From positions 18,447 through 82,446 of the forward strand of contig NZ_LMQC01000005.1 of assembly GCF_001424485.1 (NCBI RefSeq): a stretch of DNA of 64,000 nt, read 5' to 3'. This DNA comes from Modestobacter sp. Leaf380. Its GTDB lineage: Bacteria; Actinomycetota; Actinomycetes; Mycobacteriales; Geodermatophilaceae. A program made the translations under genes and the position numbers. Position 1 is the stretch's first letter. Each line of letters begins with the position of its first letter. Below are positions 34,965 through 42,631 of the stretch, piece by piece. The notes beneath the pieces are model-generated. The model worked only from the letters and a program-made list of their open reading frames with translations. It did no database searches and was not told the DNA's origin.

Positions 34965-36374
34965 ATGAGCACCGACACGACGACGACGTCGACAGCGGCG
35001 CCACCCACCGACCGTCAGCTGCGGGTGCTGCTCACGGTGGTGTCGGCCGCGACCTTCCTGGCCAGCCTGGACCTGTTCATCGTCAACATCGCCTTCTCGA
35101 CGCTGGGCGCGGCGTTCCCGGACTCCGGGTCCTCGCTGGCCTGGGTGCTCAACGGCTACACGATCACCTTCGCCGCCCTGCTCGCCCCGGCCGGGCGGCT
35201 GGCCGACCGGTTCGGCCGCCGCCGGGTGTTCCTGACCGGGCTGGCCGTGTTCACCGCCGCCTCGGTGGGCTGCGCACTGGCCTGGGACGTCTGGACGCTG
35301 GTCGGCTTCCGGGTCGTGCAGGGCATCGGCGGCGCCATGATCACCGGCACCTCGCTGGCCCTGCTGCTGCACTCCTTCCCACCCGCCCGGCGGGGCACCG
35401 CCATCGCCACCTGGGCCGCGATCGGCGCCGTCGCCGCGGCGCTGGGCCCGCCGCTGGGCGGGTTGCTCGTGGAGCTGAGCTGGCGATGGGTGTTCCTGGT
35501 CAACGTGCCCGTCGGCGTCGTCGCGCTGCTCGTGGGGATGCGGGTGCTCACCGAGTCGCGGGACGAGGCCGAGCGGCGGCGCCCCGACGCGCTGGGCACC
35601 GTCGTCCTCATCACCGCGGTGGCCGCGCTGTCCTACGCGCTCGTCCAGGCCCCGGACACCGGCTGGGCGAGCGGGTCGACGCTGGGCTGGGGTGCGGCGG
35701 CCGTCGTGCTCGCCGTCGCTGCGGTGCTGCGCTCGGCGAAGGCCGGCCCGGACCTGGTGCCGGCGTTGTCGCTGCCGCTGTTCCGGACCCGGGCCTACAC
35801 GCTGGCCTGTCTCTCGATCGCCGCGTTCTTCGGCGCCTTCGGCGCGATGCTGCTGCACAACGTGTACTGGCTGACCGTCGGCTGGGGCATGTCCACGGTG
35901 CTCGCCGGCGTCGCGCTGACCCCCGGCCCCGTCGTCGCCGCGGTCAGCGCGCTGGCCGGCGGCCGGCTGGGTGCCTGCATCGGGCCCGGCCCCGTCGCGG
36001 CCCTCGGCGGGCTGTCCCTGGCGCTGGGCGTGCTGTGGTGGGTCGTCCTGGTCGACACCACCCCGGACTACCTGGTCGCGTTCCTGCCCGGCTCGCTGCT
36101 GACCGGCCTGGGGGTCGGGTTCACCATCGCCAACCTGTCGACGGCGGCGTCCCAGGCACTGCCCCCGCAGTGGCTGGCCACCGGGACGGCGACCTGCAAC
36201 GCCGCCCGCCAGCTCGGCGCCACGCTCGGCGTCGCGCTGCTGCTGGCCGTCGTCCCGCTCAGCGAGAGCGGCGGGCTGGCCGGTGCCGACCGCGGCTGGT
36301 GGCTGTCGATCGGCTTGGCGGTCCTCGCCTCGGTGACCGCGGCGTTCATCCGGCGCCCGGCTCCAGTCGGCTGA
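34965..36374 (+). CDS. MFS transporter, DHA2 (14-helix drug:H+ antiporter) family
   Basis: About 469 aa with roughly 14 hydrophobic segments. Motif C-like LDLFIVNIAFSTLG in the first helix, the motif A loop GRLADRFGRRRVFLTGL between helices 2 and 3, and FRVVQGIGGAMITGTSLALL are diagnostic of drug-proton antiporters. It should export a hydrophobic compound using the proton gradient. TACGGT about 37 bp upstream is a possible -10. It converges on, and overlaps by 29 bases, the end of the decayed monooxygenase gene; exporter, monooxygenase and TetR together look like a former drug-response locus. Confidence 0.92.
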   Translation: MSTDTTTTSTAAPPTDRQLRVLLTVVSAATFLASLDLFIVNIAFSTLGAAFPDSGSSLAWVLNGYTITFAALLAPAGRLADRFGRRRVFLTGLAVFTAASVGCALAWDVWTLVGFRVVQGIGGAMITGTSLALLLHSFPPARRGTAIATWAAIGAVAAALGPPLGGLLVELSWRWVFLVNVPVGVVALLVGMRVLTESRDEAERRRPDALGTVVLITAVAALSYALVQAPDTGWASGSTLGWGAAAVVLAVAAVLRSAKAGPDLVPALSLPLFRTRAYTLACLSIAAFFGAFGAMLLHNVYWLTVGWGMSTVLAGVALTPGPVVAAVSALAGGRLGACIGPGPVAALGGLSLALGVLWWVVLVDTTPDYLVAFLPGSLLTGLGVGFTIANLSTAASQALPPQWLATGTATCNAARQLGATLGVALLLAVVPLSESGGLAGADRGWWLSIGLAVLASVTAAFIRRPAPVG

Positions 36375-37450
36375 GCACCGGGCGCCACTCCCCCGACGCC
36401 GGGTCACCGGCCCACGCGACGTACCCGTCCGGGCGGACCAGCAGCGCGGGACCGTCGTCCGGGCGGCGGAGGACGGGCACCCGGGCGTCGACGTCGGCCG
36501 CGGCGCGGGGCAGCATCAGCACGCAGCCGGCCCCGCGCTGCACCTCGGCCAGTCCGGGCACGACCGCCCGGGTGCCGACCGGGCCCGGCCCGGGGTAGCC
36601 GATCGCGACCCCGGAGAACAGCCCGGCACCGCGCCGGGCGACCAGCGGCACCCGGAGCAGACCGCGCAGCACGACCGCGCGGGCCACCCGGCCACCGACG
36701 CCGCCCAGCGTCATGAGCCGGATGGTGGCGCCACTGGAGCGCAGGACCGTCGCGCCGACCGGCCACCTCGTCGTCGCCGACCGGGGTGTCGGTGCCGGGC
36801 TGCCGCCGGCGGTCCCAGCCGATCAGCCGGAACCAGCCGTCGCCGAACGGGGCCAGGAACCCGAAGCCGTGCGCGTCGACGTCGACCCGCAGCGCACCGA
36901 CCGCGAGGCCCGACAGCCGCACGTCGGCCAGCACGACCGAGCGCAACACCGTGCGGCCGGGGAAGGGCAGGCCCACCAGGTCGCGCACGGCGCTGCGGAC
37001 GCCGTCGGCGCCGACCACCCAGCGGGCGGCCCACTCCCGCTCCCCCGCCCGGACGACGACGCCGTCCGCCCGCTGCTCGAGGCCGTCGACGGTGACCCCG
37101 CGCTCGACCCGTGCCCCCTGGGCGACGGCGTACCGCTCGAGCAGCCGGTCGACGTGCACCTGCGGGGTCATCAGCACGAACGGGAACCGGGTGGGCAGCC
37201 CGGACAGGTCCAGCCCGGCGGCGCCGCTCAGCTGCAGCCGGTCGACCGGGGTGCCGGTGGCGACCAGCTCGTCGGCGAGGCCGCGGCTGTCCAGCAGCTC
37301 CAGCGTGCGGGCGTGCACGCCGAAGGCGCGACTGAGCGGCGAGGGGGCGGCGTGCCGGTCCAGCACGGTGACCGAACAGCCGGCCCGGGCGAGCTCGCCG
37401 GCGACCGTGCACCCGGTCGGTCCCGCGCCCACGACCACGACGTCGTCCAT
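36346..37450 (-). pseudogene. FAD-dependent aromatic monooxygenase with internal deletion and frameshift
   Basis: The N-terminal part is intact: MDDVVVVGAGPTGCTVAGEL (Rossmann GxGxxG), the VVGADGVRSAVRDL DG motif, and homology to DTPVGDDEVAG near residue 238. Then the frame changes and the sequence resumes as VGATVLRSSGATIRLMTLGG with an ordinary C-terminal thioredoxin-like tail. The piece normally in between, roughly 100 or more residues including the GDAAHxxxPxGGQG FAD ribityl motif, is absent. The junction near 36757-36765 lies in CCGGTCGG, short shared sequence suggesting slippage or recombination. The protein cannot bind FAD properly. Start has GGGAGG five bases upstream. Confidence 0.82.
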
Positions 37451-37462
37451 GCCGACCTCCCA

Positions 37463-37480
37463 TGTCATCGCTCGATGACA
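37463..37480. promoter_or_regulatory. TetR operator 1 (perfect 18-bp palindrome)
   Basis: TGTCATCG-CT-CGATGACA is perfectly symmetric and lies between the monooxygenase start and its predicted promoter (minus strand TTGACT and CAGACT, 18 bp apart), so a bound repressor would block elongation. A second copy of the same pattern lies 44 bp away beside the regulator start. Confidence 0.72.
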
Positions 37481-37506
37481 GGAGTCTGGCCCTGCGGACC
37501 GCATGC

Positions 37507-37530
37507 AGTCAACGGTCGATGACTTAGGCT
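37507..37530. promoter_or_regulatory. TetR operator 2 with -10 of the regulator gene
   Basis: AGTCAACG-GT-CGATGACT (37507-37524) matches operator 1 in pattern with one mismatch in its own dyad. It abuts TAGGCT (37525-37530), the likely -10 of the leaderless tetR gene, and its left half forms the -35 TTGACT of the divergent monooxygenase promoter. One site could therefore repress both genes. Confidence 0.68.
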
Positions 37531-37533
37531 CGG

Positions 37534-38079
37534 GTGGTGCGACCCCGCGATGCCGCTGCCACCGAGCAGGCCCTGCTCGACGCCGCCCGCGCGCGGTTCG
37601 CCACCGACGGCTTCGAGCGCACGACCATCCGGGCGGTGGCCGCCGACGTGGGCGTCGACGCCGCGCTCGTCATCCGGTACTTCGGCAGCAAGCAGGGCTT
37701 GTTCAGCCGGGCCGCCGACCTCGACCTGGGCCTGCCCGACCTCACCGGCGTCCGCGCGGGCGAGCTGGCCCGGGTCCTGGTCGACCGGTTCTTCGCCGTC
37801 TGGGAGGACGACCCCACGTTCCTGGCGCTGCTGCGCGCGGCGGCCACCAGCGAGGTCGCCGCCGAGGCGATGCGCGGGGTGTTCGCCGGGCAGGTCGCCC
37901 CGGCCCTGGCCGCGGTCACCGACGACCGGGCTCCCGAACGCGCCGCACTCGTCGGCGCGACCGTCCTCGGCTTCGCGCTGACCCGCTACGTGCTGCGGGT
38001 GCCGCCGCTGGTGGCGATGACCCGGGAGGAGGCGCAGACCTGGCTCGGCCCGGTACTGCGCCACTACCTGCTGGACTGA
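37534..38079 (+). CDS. TetR/AcrR family transcriptional regulator
   Basis: About 181 aa. The N-terminal helix-turn-helix reads TTIRAVAADVGVDAALVIRYF, followed by GSKQGLF, the standard TetR DNA-binding core. The ligand-binding half ends with the TetR C-terminal phrase LTRYVLRVPPLVAM, as in the TetR_C_17 type. It is divergent from the decayed monooxygenase and two matching palindromes lie in the shared spacer, so it most likely represses both itself and that gene. Two tandem GTG codons make the start ambiguous by one codon. Confidence 0.92.
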   Translation: MVRPRDAAATEQALLDAARARFATDGFERTTIRAVAADVGVDAALVIRYFGSKQGLFSRAADLDLGLPDLTGVRAGELARVLVDRFFAVWEDDPTFLALLRAAATSEVAAEAMRGVFAGQVAPALAAVTDDRAPERAALVGATVLGFALTRYVLRVPPLVAMTREEAQTWLGPVLRHYLLD

Positions 38080-38156
38080 GCCCGGCCGCGCAGGACAGCC
38101 GGCGGTCGACCGAGCAGACAGGGTGCTTTCCGGCTCCTCGAAGCAGCCCCCACTGC

Positions 38157-39263
38157 TCAGTCGCCAGCGGTCACCCGGGCCACGAAGGTGCGGAGGTCGG
38201 CGACCAGCAGGTCGGGGACCTCCATCGCCGGGAAGTGCCCACCGGCCGGCAGCTCGGTCCAGTGCACCAGGTCCACGGCGGCCTCGACCGCTCTGCGGAC
38301 CGGGCGGGCCAGGTCGTGCGGGAGCACGCACACCCCGGTCGGCACCTCGCGGGACCAGGTGCCGGGCTCGGCGTTGCGGGTCTCCCAGTACAGCTGGGAC
38401 GACGAGGGCGCGGTGCCGGTGAACCAGTAGACGGCGACGTCGGCCAGCACCTGGTCGCGCAGCGCCCCGAGGGCGTCGCTGGCCGGGTCGGTCCAGTCGC
38501 GGAACCGCTCGGCGATCCAGGCCAGCAACCCGGCCGGGGAGTCGGTGAAGGCGGGGGCCAGCGACAGCGGCCGGGTGGACTGGGTCCTGAAGTAGCCCGA
38601 CAGCTCCCGGGCGTAGTGGGCACCGCGCTCGGCCGCGGCCCGCTCGGCGTCGTCGGCGGGCTCGTCGACGTCCAGCCCCATCGTCATGGTCACGTGCACC
38701 CCGGCGACGTGGGCGGTGTCCTGCGCGCCGAGGTCCCGGGCGACCCGGGCACCCCAGTCACCACCGTGCACGACGTACCGGTCGTGGCCCAGCCGGGCCA
38801 GCAGCTCGGCGATCGCGCGGGCCATCCGCTGGGTGGTCCAGCCGCCGTCCGGGGTGGGCCCGGAGAACCCGTAACCGGGCAGTGAGGGGACCACGACGTG
38901 CATGGTCTCCGCCAGCGGCGCGACCACCCGGGTGAACTCCACGACCGACCCGGGCCAGCCGTGCAGCAGCACCAGCACCGGGGCGTCGGCCTCCGGGGAC
39001 CGCACGTGCAGCGCGTGCAGCCGGGTGCCGTCGACCGTCGTCTCCACCTGGTCGCAGGCGTTGAGCGCGGTCTCGTGCTCGCGCCAGTCCCACTCCGTGC
39101 GCCAGTGGTCGGCCAGCTCCCGGACGACGTCGACGGCGATCCCCCGGTCCCCGTCCTGCTGCTGGGGCGCGGGCCAGCGGGTGCGGGCCAGCCGGTCGCG
39201 CAGCTCGTCCACCTCGGCCTGCGGGACGTCGATGCGGAACGGGCGGACGGCGTCGTCGGTCAT
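38157..39263 (-). CDS. Epoxide hydrolase (EHN plus alpha/beta hydrolase)
   Basis: About 368 aa. An N-terminal EHN domain (about 5-110, RPFRIDVPQAEVDELRDRLA) wraps an alpha/beta hydrolase. The oxyanion motif HGWPGS, the nucleophile Asp in GGDWGARVARDLG, and the catalytic His in GGHFPAMEVPDLL are present, with ring-opening tyrosines in the cap domain (SGYFRTQSTRP). It should hydrolyse an epoxide to a diol. It lies between the TetR gene and the keto-acid decarboxylase with gaps of 77 and 44 bp and is co-directional with the latter. Confidence 0.92.
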   Translation of the reverse strand: MTDDAVRPFRIDVPQAEVDELRDRLARTRWPAPQQQDGDRGIAVDVVRELADHWRTEWDWREHETALNACDQVETTVDGTRLHALHVRSPEADAPVLVLLHGWPGSVVEFTRVVAPLAETMHVVVPSLPGYGFSGPTPDGGWTTQRMARAIAELLARLGHDRYVVHGGDWGARVARDLGAQDTAHVAGVHVTMTMGLDVDEPADDAERAAAERGAHYARELSGYFRTQSTRPLSLAPAFTDSPAGLLAWIAERFRDWTDPASDALGALRDQVLADVAVYWFTGTAPSSSQLYWETRNAEPGTWSREVPTGVCVLPHDLARPVRRAVEAAVDLVHWTELPAGGHFPAMEVPDLLVADLRTFVARVTAGD

Positions 39264-39307
39264 GGCGTGGGGGTGCCCCGGCCGGGGGCCGGCCACGCGC
39301 GGTCGGC

Positions 39308-40999
39308 TCAGCCCTTCGCGGCGGTGGCCAGCCGGGCGAGGGCGTCGATCAGCGGCGGGGTGTCGTCGGCGTCCAGGTGGGCCTGCACCAGGGTCAGCCG
39401 GTCCGGCGCCGCGAACGCGTCGGTCAGCGCGGTGCGCAGCCCGGCCGCCGTCGAGACGGCGGTCGCGAGACCGCGGCCGCCGGTGAGGGCCGGCACGAGT
39501 GCGCACCAGTCCCAGGCGGCGACGTCGTTGTAGCCCGCGCGCGGGCTCTGCAGGGCGCGCTCGATGGTGTAGCCGCGGTTGTCCAGCAGCAGCACCACGG
39601 GCGCCAGCCCCGCGGCGGCGATGGTGGACAGCTCCTGCACGGTCATCTGCGCGGCGCCGTCGCCGATGACGAGCACCGGGCGGCGGGTCCGGTCGGCCAG
39701 CCCCTGCCCGAGGACGGCGGGCAGCGCGTAGCCGATGGAGCTCCACACCGGCTGGCCGCCGAAGACGGTGTCGGCCGGCAGCGGCATCCCGGCGGCACCC
39801 CAGTAGGCGGTGCCGGTGTCGGCCAGCAGCGCCGTCCCCGACGGGAGCAGCTCGGCCAGCGCCTGCCAGGTCTGGGCCTGGGTCAGCGGGCCGGCCTCCT
39901 CGACGCGCGGCGCGGGACCGGCGGGTGCGGTTGCCCAGCGGGGGCCGCGGCGACCCTGGAGCGCGCGGTCCAGCGCCGCGAGCGCGTCGGGGAAGAGCAC
40001 CCGGCCGCCCGGGTCGGCGCCGAAACCGGCGGTGGTGGCGGCCAGGTACGGGGTGTCGGCGTCGGGACGGCGGTGCGAGCCGAACCCGGTCAGCTCCGCG
40101 GTCAGCAGCGTGCCGACCTGCACCACGACGTCGGCGGCCGCGACGACGTCGGCGCTGCCGTTGGGCAGCATCGTGCCGGCGGAGTCCCCGGCGGAGCAGG
40201 GGTGGTCGGCGTCCAGCACACCGCGGGCCGACAGCTGGGTGACGACGGCGACCCCGGCGCGCGCGGCCAGGTCGGCGAGCTGCACGGCCAGGCCGAACCT
40301 CGGGACCAGCTGGCCGACCACCAACACCGGGCGCTGCGCGTCGGCGAGCAGCTCGGCCAGCCGGGTCTCGAAGCGGGCCAGCGCGGCCGGGTCGGAGGCG
40401 GCGGTGAGCGGGTGCTCCAGCGGGCCGGCGTCCACCCGGGCCAGGGCCAGGTCCTGCGGGACCGCCAGGTAGGTGGGCTTGCGCTCGGTCATCGCGGCCA
40501 GCACCACGGTGTCGATCTGCTCGGCGGCGCGCTCCAGGGTGAGGGTCTCGGCGACCACGGTGACCTCGGCGGCGGCGCGGGAGAAGTGCCCGAAGTCGCC
40601 GTCGGCGAGGGTGTGGTGCACCAGGGCGCCGGCCTCCACGGCCGCGCGCCGGGGCGACCCGACGACGTGCAGCAGCGGCACGTCCTCGGCGGCGGCACCG
40701 GCGACCGCGTTGAGCACCGACAGCTCCCCCACCCCGTAGGTGGTGACGACGACGCCCAGCCCGCGGGTGCGCGCGTAGGCGTCGGCGGCGTACCCGGCGC
40801 CCAGCTCGTTCGGGGAGCCGACCCAGGCCAGCCCCTCGACGGTGGCCAGGCCGTCCAGCAGGTCGAGGTTGAAGTCACCGGGGACGCCGAAGAGGTGGCC
40901 GACGCCGGCCTGCAGCAGCCGGGCGCCCAGGTACTCGGCGACGCTCACCGTGGTGGTGGCGGAGTCGGCCTGCGCGGGGCGCTCGTCGAGTGCGGTCAT
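39308..40999 (-). CDS. ipdC: Thiamine-diphosphate-dependent 2-keto acid decarboxylase (indole-/phenylpyruvate type)
   Basis: About 563 aa, three-domain TPP enzyme. The N-terminal FGVPGDFNLDLLDGL and the catalytic glutamate in GSPNELGAGYAADAYAR are typical of pyruvate/indolepyruvate decarboxylases. His-His in LVHHTLADGDF is the proton-relay pair. TPP-binding is GDGAAQMTV through LLLDNRGYTIE. It converts arylpyruvates or branched keto acids to aldehydes; the exact substrate is inferred. It is divergent from an Lrp regulator and beside the homogentisate operon, suggesting a role in aromatic amino acid breakdown. ATG start. Confidence 0.9.
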   Translation of the reverse strand: MTALDERPAQADSATTTVSVAEYLGARLLQAGVGHLFGVPGDFNLDLLDGLATVEGLAWVGSPNELGAGYAADAYARTRGLGVVVTTYGVGELSVLNAVAGAAAEDVPLLHVVGSPRRAAVEAGALVHHTLADGDFGHFSRAAAEVTVVAETLTLERAAEQIDTVVLAAMTERKPTYLAVPQDLALARVDAGPLEHPLTAASDPAALARFETRLAELLADAQRPVLVVGQLVPRFGLAVQLADLAARAGVAVVTQLSARGVLDADHPCSAGDSAGTMLPNGSADVVAAADVVVQVGTLLTAELTGFGSHRRPDADTPYLAATTAGFGADPGGRVLFPDALAALDRALQGRRGPRWATAPAGPAPRVEEAGPLTQAQTWQALAELLPSGTALLADTGTAYWGAAGMPLPADTVFGGQPVWSSIGYALPAVLGQGLADRTRRPVLVIGDGAAQMTVQELSTIAAAGLAPVVLLLDNRGYTIERALQSPRAGYNDVAAWDWCALVPALTGGRGLATAVSTAAGLRTALTDAFAAPDRLTLVQAHLDADDTPPLIDALARLATAAKG

Positions 41000-41048
41000 G
41001 CAGTCGACAGTGACAGGACTGCCGGGATGCGCAACCATCTCCCGACAC

Positions 41049-41100
41049 GCTGCGCGATCTGCGCAGCCTCCGACCCGAACGACCGAGAGGGGCTGCGCAG
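41049..41100. promoter_or_regulatory. Candidate Lrp operators between ipdC and lrp
   Basis: GCTGCGC-GATCT-GCGCAGC (41049-41067) is a perfect 7-bp inverted repeat, and CTGCGCAG at 41093-41100, itself palindromic, repeats the half site directly before the Lrp-gene start. Clustered half sites suit an octameric Lrp-type protein controlling both divergent genes. Confidence 0.5.
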
Positions 41101-41101
41101 G

Positions 41102-41572
41102 ATGCACAGCATCGACGCCACCGACGCCCGGCTCCTGCTCGCCCTGGACGACGACCCCCAGGCCTCGGCGATGGCGCTGTCCACGCGGCTGGGGCTGGCC
41201 CGCAACACGGTGCACGCGCGACTGAGGCGCTTGGAGGACGGCGGCACCCTCGGCGCACACAGCCGGCGACTGGACACCGCGGCCCTGGGCCGGGGTCTGC
41301 TGGCCTTCATGACCCTGTCGTTGAGCCAGAGCGAGGGCTCGCAGGCCACCGCCGCGCTGGCCGCGATCCCCGAGATCGTCGAGGTGCTGGCCACCACCGG
41401 CGAGGGCGACCTGCTGGTCCGGGTGGTCGCGGTGGACACCGCGGACCTCTACCGGGTCACCGAGGCGGTGCTGGCCGCACCGGGCGTCGTCCGGGCGAGC
41501 ACGTCGATCGCCTTGGTCGAGGTGGTGCCGTTCCGACTCGCCCCGCTGCTGCACGAGCGCGCCGACCGCTGA
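41102..41572 (+). CDS. Lrp/AsnC family transcriptional regulator
   Basis: About 156 aa. The N-terminal helix-turn-helix (IDATDARLLLALDDDPQASA followed by LSTRLGLARNTVHARLRRLE) is standard for Lrp/AsnC. The C-terminal RAM domain (about 75-145) has GEGDLLVRVVAVDTADLYRV, the ligand-sensing region for amino acids. Divergent from the keto-acid decarboxylase with candidate operators in between, so it probably controls that gene in response to an amino acid. The arrangement resembles other bacteria in which Lrp or TyrR regulators control ipdC. Confidence 0.93.
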   Translation: MHSIDATDARLLLALDDDPQASAMALSTRLGLARNTVHARLRRLEDGGTLGAHSRRLDTAALGRGLLAFMTLSLSQSEGSQATAALAAIPEIVEVLATTGEGDLLVRVVAVDTADLYRVTEAVLAAPGVVRASTSIALVEVVPFRLAPLLHERADR

Positions 41573-41668
41573 GGGGCGGCACGGGGGTTGTGCGCCGCGT
41601 CACGCCCTCGCTACGGTCGTGCTCGCAGACCGGGCAGCTTGCTCGGAATGAGAGCACAGGAGATGAGC

Positions 41669-42631
41669 ATGGCAGCGAAGCCCTTCGCCTCGTCGGCAGA
41701 CCTCGGCGTCAAGGAACGCACCCTGGAGGTCCTCGCCGACGGCGTGTACGCGCTGACCGCCGAGGGCGACCCGAACCTGGGGGCCATCGAGGGCGAGGAC
41801 TTCCTGGTCTGCTTCGAGGCGCTGGCCACCCCGGTCGCCGCCCGCCGCTGGCTGGCCGAGCTGCGCACGCACACCGACAAGCCGGTCCGCTACCTGGTGC
41901 TCAGCCACTACCACGCCGTCCGGGTGCTGGGGGCCTCCGCGTTCGACGCGGAGGTGGTCGTCAGCTCCGAGCAGACCCAGCGCCTCATCGCCGAGCGCGG
42001 CCAGCAGGACTGGGAGTCCGAGTACGGCCGGATGCCGCGGCTGTTCGAGGAGCCCGAGTCCATCCCCGGCCTGACCTGGCCCACGATGACCTTCCGCGAC
42101 AAGCTCACGATCTCCCTCGGCGGGGACCGCGGCGAGCTGGTGCTCGAGCACGTGGGCCGCGGGCACACCGAGGGCGACATCGTGGCCTGGCTGCCGAAGT
42201 CCAAGGTGCTCTTCGCCGGCGACCTGGTCGAGTCCCAGGCCGCGCTCTACACCGGCGACGCGTTCCACTTCGACTGGGCGGCCGGCACGCTGGACCGGGT
42301 GGCGGCCTTCGGTGCCGAGCAGCTCGTCGGCGGGCGCGGCGCCATCGCCCGCGGCCGGGCCGAGGTGGACGCCGCCATCGAGCAGACCCGCGCCTTCCTC
42401 ACCACGATGCACGACACCGTGGGCACCGCGCACCGCGCCGGAGGCACCCTCAAGGACGCCTTCGAGGCCACCCACGCGGCGCTGGCCCCGAAGTTCGGGC
42501 ACTGGCCGATCTTCGAGCACTGCCTGCCCTTCGACGTCTCCCGGCTGTGGGACGAGTTCTCCGGCATCGAGCGTCCGGTCATCTGGACCGCGGAGCGGGA
42601 CCGCCAGGTGTGGGAGGAGCTGCAGTCGTGA
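41669..42631 (+). CDS. MBL-fold hydrolase with altered metal motif, first gene of homogentisate operon
   Basis: About 320 aa metallo-beta-lactamase-fold protein. Where most members have HxHxDH, this has SHYHAVRVLG: the first two histidines are kept but Asp and His of the second metal site are Val and Arg. The later histidine in GRGHTEGDIVAWLP and the aspartate in FAGDLVESQ remain, so one metal site could survive. The role is unknown; in context it may hydrolyse a thioester, lactone or fumarylacetoacetate-related product. The ATG with AGGAG six bases before it is chosen over two upstream in-frame ATGs. Stop overlaps the next GTG. Confidence 0.87.
   Translation: MAAKPFASSADLGVKERTLEVLADGVYALTAEGDPNLGAIEGEDFLVCFEALATPVAARRWLAELRTHTDKPVRYLVLSHYHAVRVLGASAFDAEVVVSSEQTQRLIAERGQQDWESEYGRMPRLFEEPESIPGLTWPTMTFRDKLTISLGGDRGELVLEHVGRGHTEGDIVAWLPKSKVLFAGDLVESQAALYTGDAFHFDWAAGTLDRVAAFGAEQLVGGRGAIARGRAEVDAAIEQTRAFLTTMHDTVGTAHRAGGTLKDAFEATHAALAPKFGHWPIFEHCLPFDVSRLWDEFSGIERPVIWTAERDRQVWEELQS

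Noticed and set aside
41640..41656. TGCTC-N7-GAGCA before the homogentisate operon as an IclR operator
   Set aside because: Five-base arms with a loose spacer are expected by chance, and there is no second copy near the IclR gene.
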